NCBI GenBank assembly: GCA_031290375.1
Contig: JAITNR010000248.1
Span: forward strand, 1-5,797
DNA: 5,797 nucleotides
Source of the DNA: Prevotellaceae bacterium
GTDB taxonomy: Bacteria; Bacteroidota; Bacteroidia; Bacteroidales; Paludibacteraceae
Reading direction: 5' to 3'
This document shows, piece by piece, positions 5,744 through 5,797 of the stretch. How positions within the stretch are numbered: position 1 is the first letter of the stretch; each line of letters opens with the position of its first letter. A program made the position numbers and the translations under genes. Under the pieces are notes generated by a model, which was not told the origin of the DNA, did no database searches, and saw nothing but the letters and a program-made list of their open reading frames with translations.

Positions 5744-5797
5744 CTTCACTATCAACTTCTCTACTTTACTCATATTATCGGTAACCACTCTCACAAG
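5735..5797 (-). CDS. C-terminal end of a probable T9SS-secreted protein (partial)
   Basis: Only the last 20 codons are in the window, read on the minus strand from the right edge to TAA at 5737-5735. The peptide begins LVRVVTDN and ends with SKVEKLIVKKN. It matches the usual end of the type A sorting domain of the type IX secretion system: a YxVRVVTDN-type strand, a short turn, then KxEKLIVK ending within a few residues of the stop. Such domains direct proteins across the outer membrane and are cleaved or attached at the cell surface. What the rest of the protein is cannot be told. The terminator 21 bases downstream supports a genuine gene end here. The match covers a short peptide, so chance resemblance is possible. 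Confidence 0.6.
   Translation of the reverse strand, partial: LVRVVTDNMSKVEKLIVKKN

Overview
The window most likely comes from a member of the Bacteroidota, probably order Bacteroidales. Four things point there. Two -7 boxes of the phylum-specific form TAnnTTTG (both TACCTTTG) sit in front of etfB and of a tRNA gene. The right edge carries a protein end that looks like a type IX secretion (T9SS) sorting signal. A fragment at the left edge resembles the C-terminal half of the FISUMP (Fibrobacter succinogenes major paralogous) family, which is common in this phylum. Finally, the etfB, etfA and long acyl-CoA dehydrogenase genes lie in the same order and direction, a grouping I recall from other Bacteroidales. 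Intergenic DNA is AT-rich.

Layout from left to right. Positions 108-370 hold a FISUMP-like C-terminal fragment with no N-terminus and a one-base frameshift just before its conserved end. It is followed at once by a long imperfect hairpin. Positions 371-719 are non-coding and hold that hairpin, a 12-bp-arm palindrome belonging to a dispersed repeat, an A-rich imperfect direct repeat, and the etfB promoter. Positions 720-2718 encode the two subunits of an electron transfer flavoprotein. Positions 2738-3319 hold the decayed end of a protein that looks like a DNA-methyltransferase or restriction-modification enzyme. It is readable only across two frameshifts. Positions 3358-5064 encode a 568-residue acyl-CoA dehydrogenase that ends in a clear intrinsic terminator. 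From about 5271 rightward everything is on the minus strand: a complete tRNA-Ala(GGC) unit with promoter and terminator, a second partial copy of the dispersed repeat, and a terminator serving a gene that enters from the right edge and ends in a T9SS-type tail.

The metabolic core is a single functional module. The dehydrogenase oxidises an acyl-CoA and passes electrons to the FAD of the EtfAB heterodimer, which hands them to a quinone or other acceptor encoded elsewhere. The accessory material (FISUMP fragment, methyltransferase remnant, palindromic repeats) surrounds and interrupts this module. No intact novel system is visible. The most intriguing element is the FISUMP fragment, whose codon pattern resembles the variable region of a diversity-generating retroelement, although no reverse transcriptase or template repeat lies in the window.
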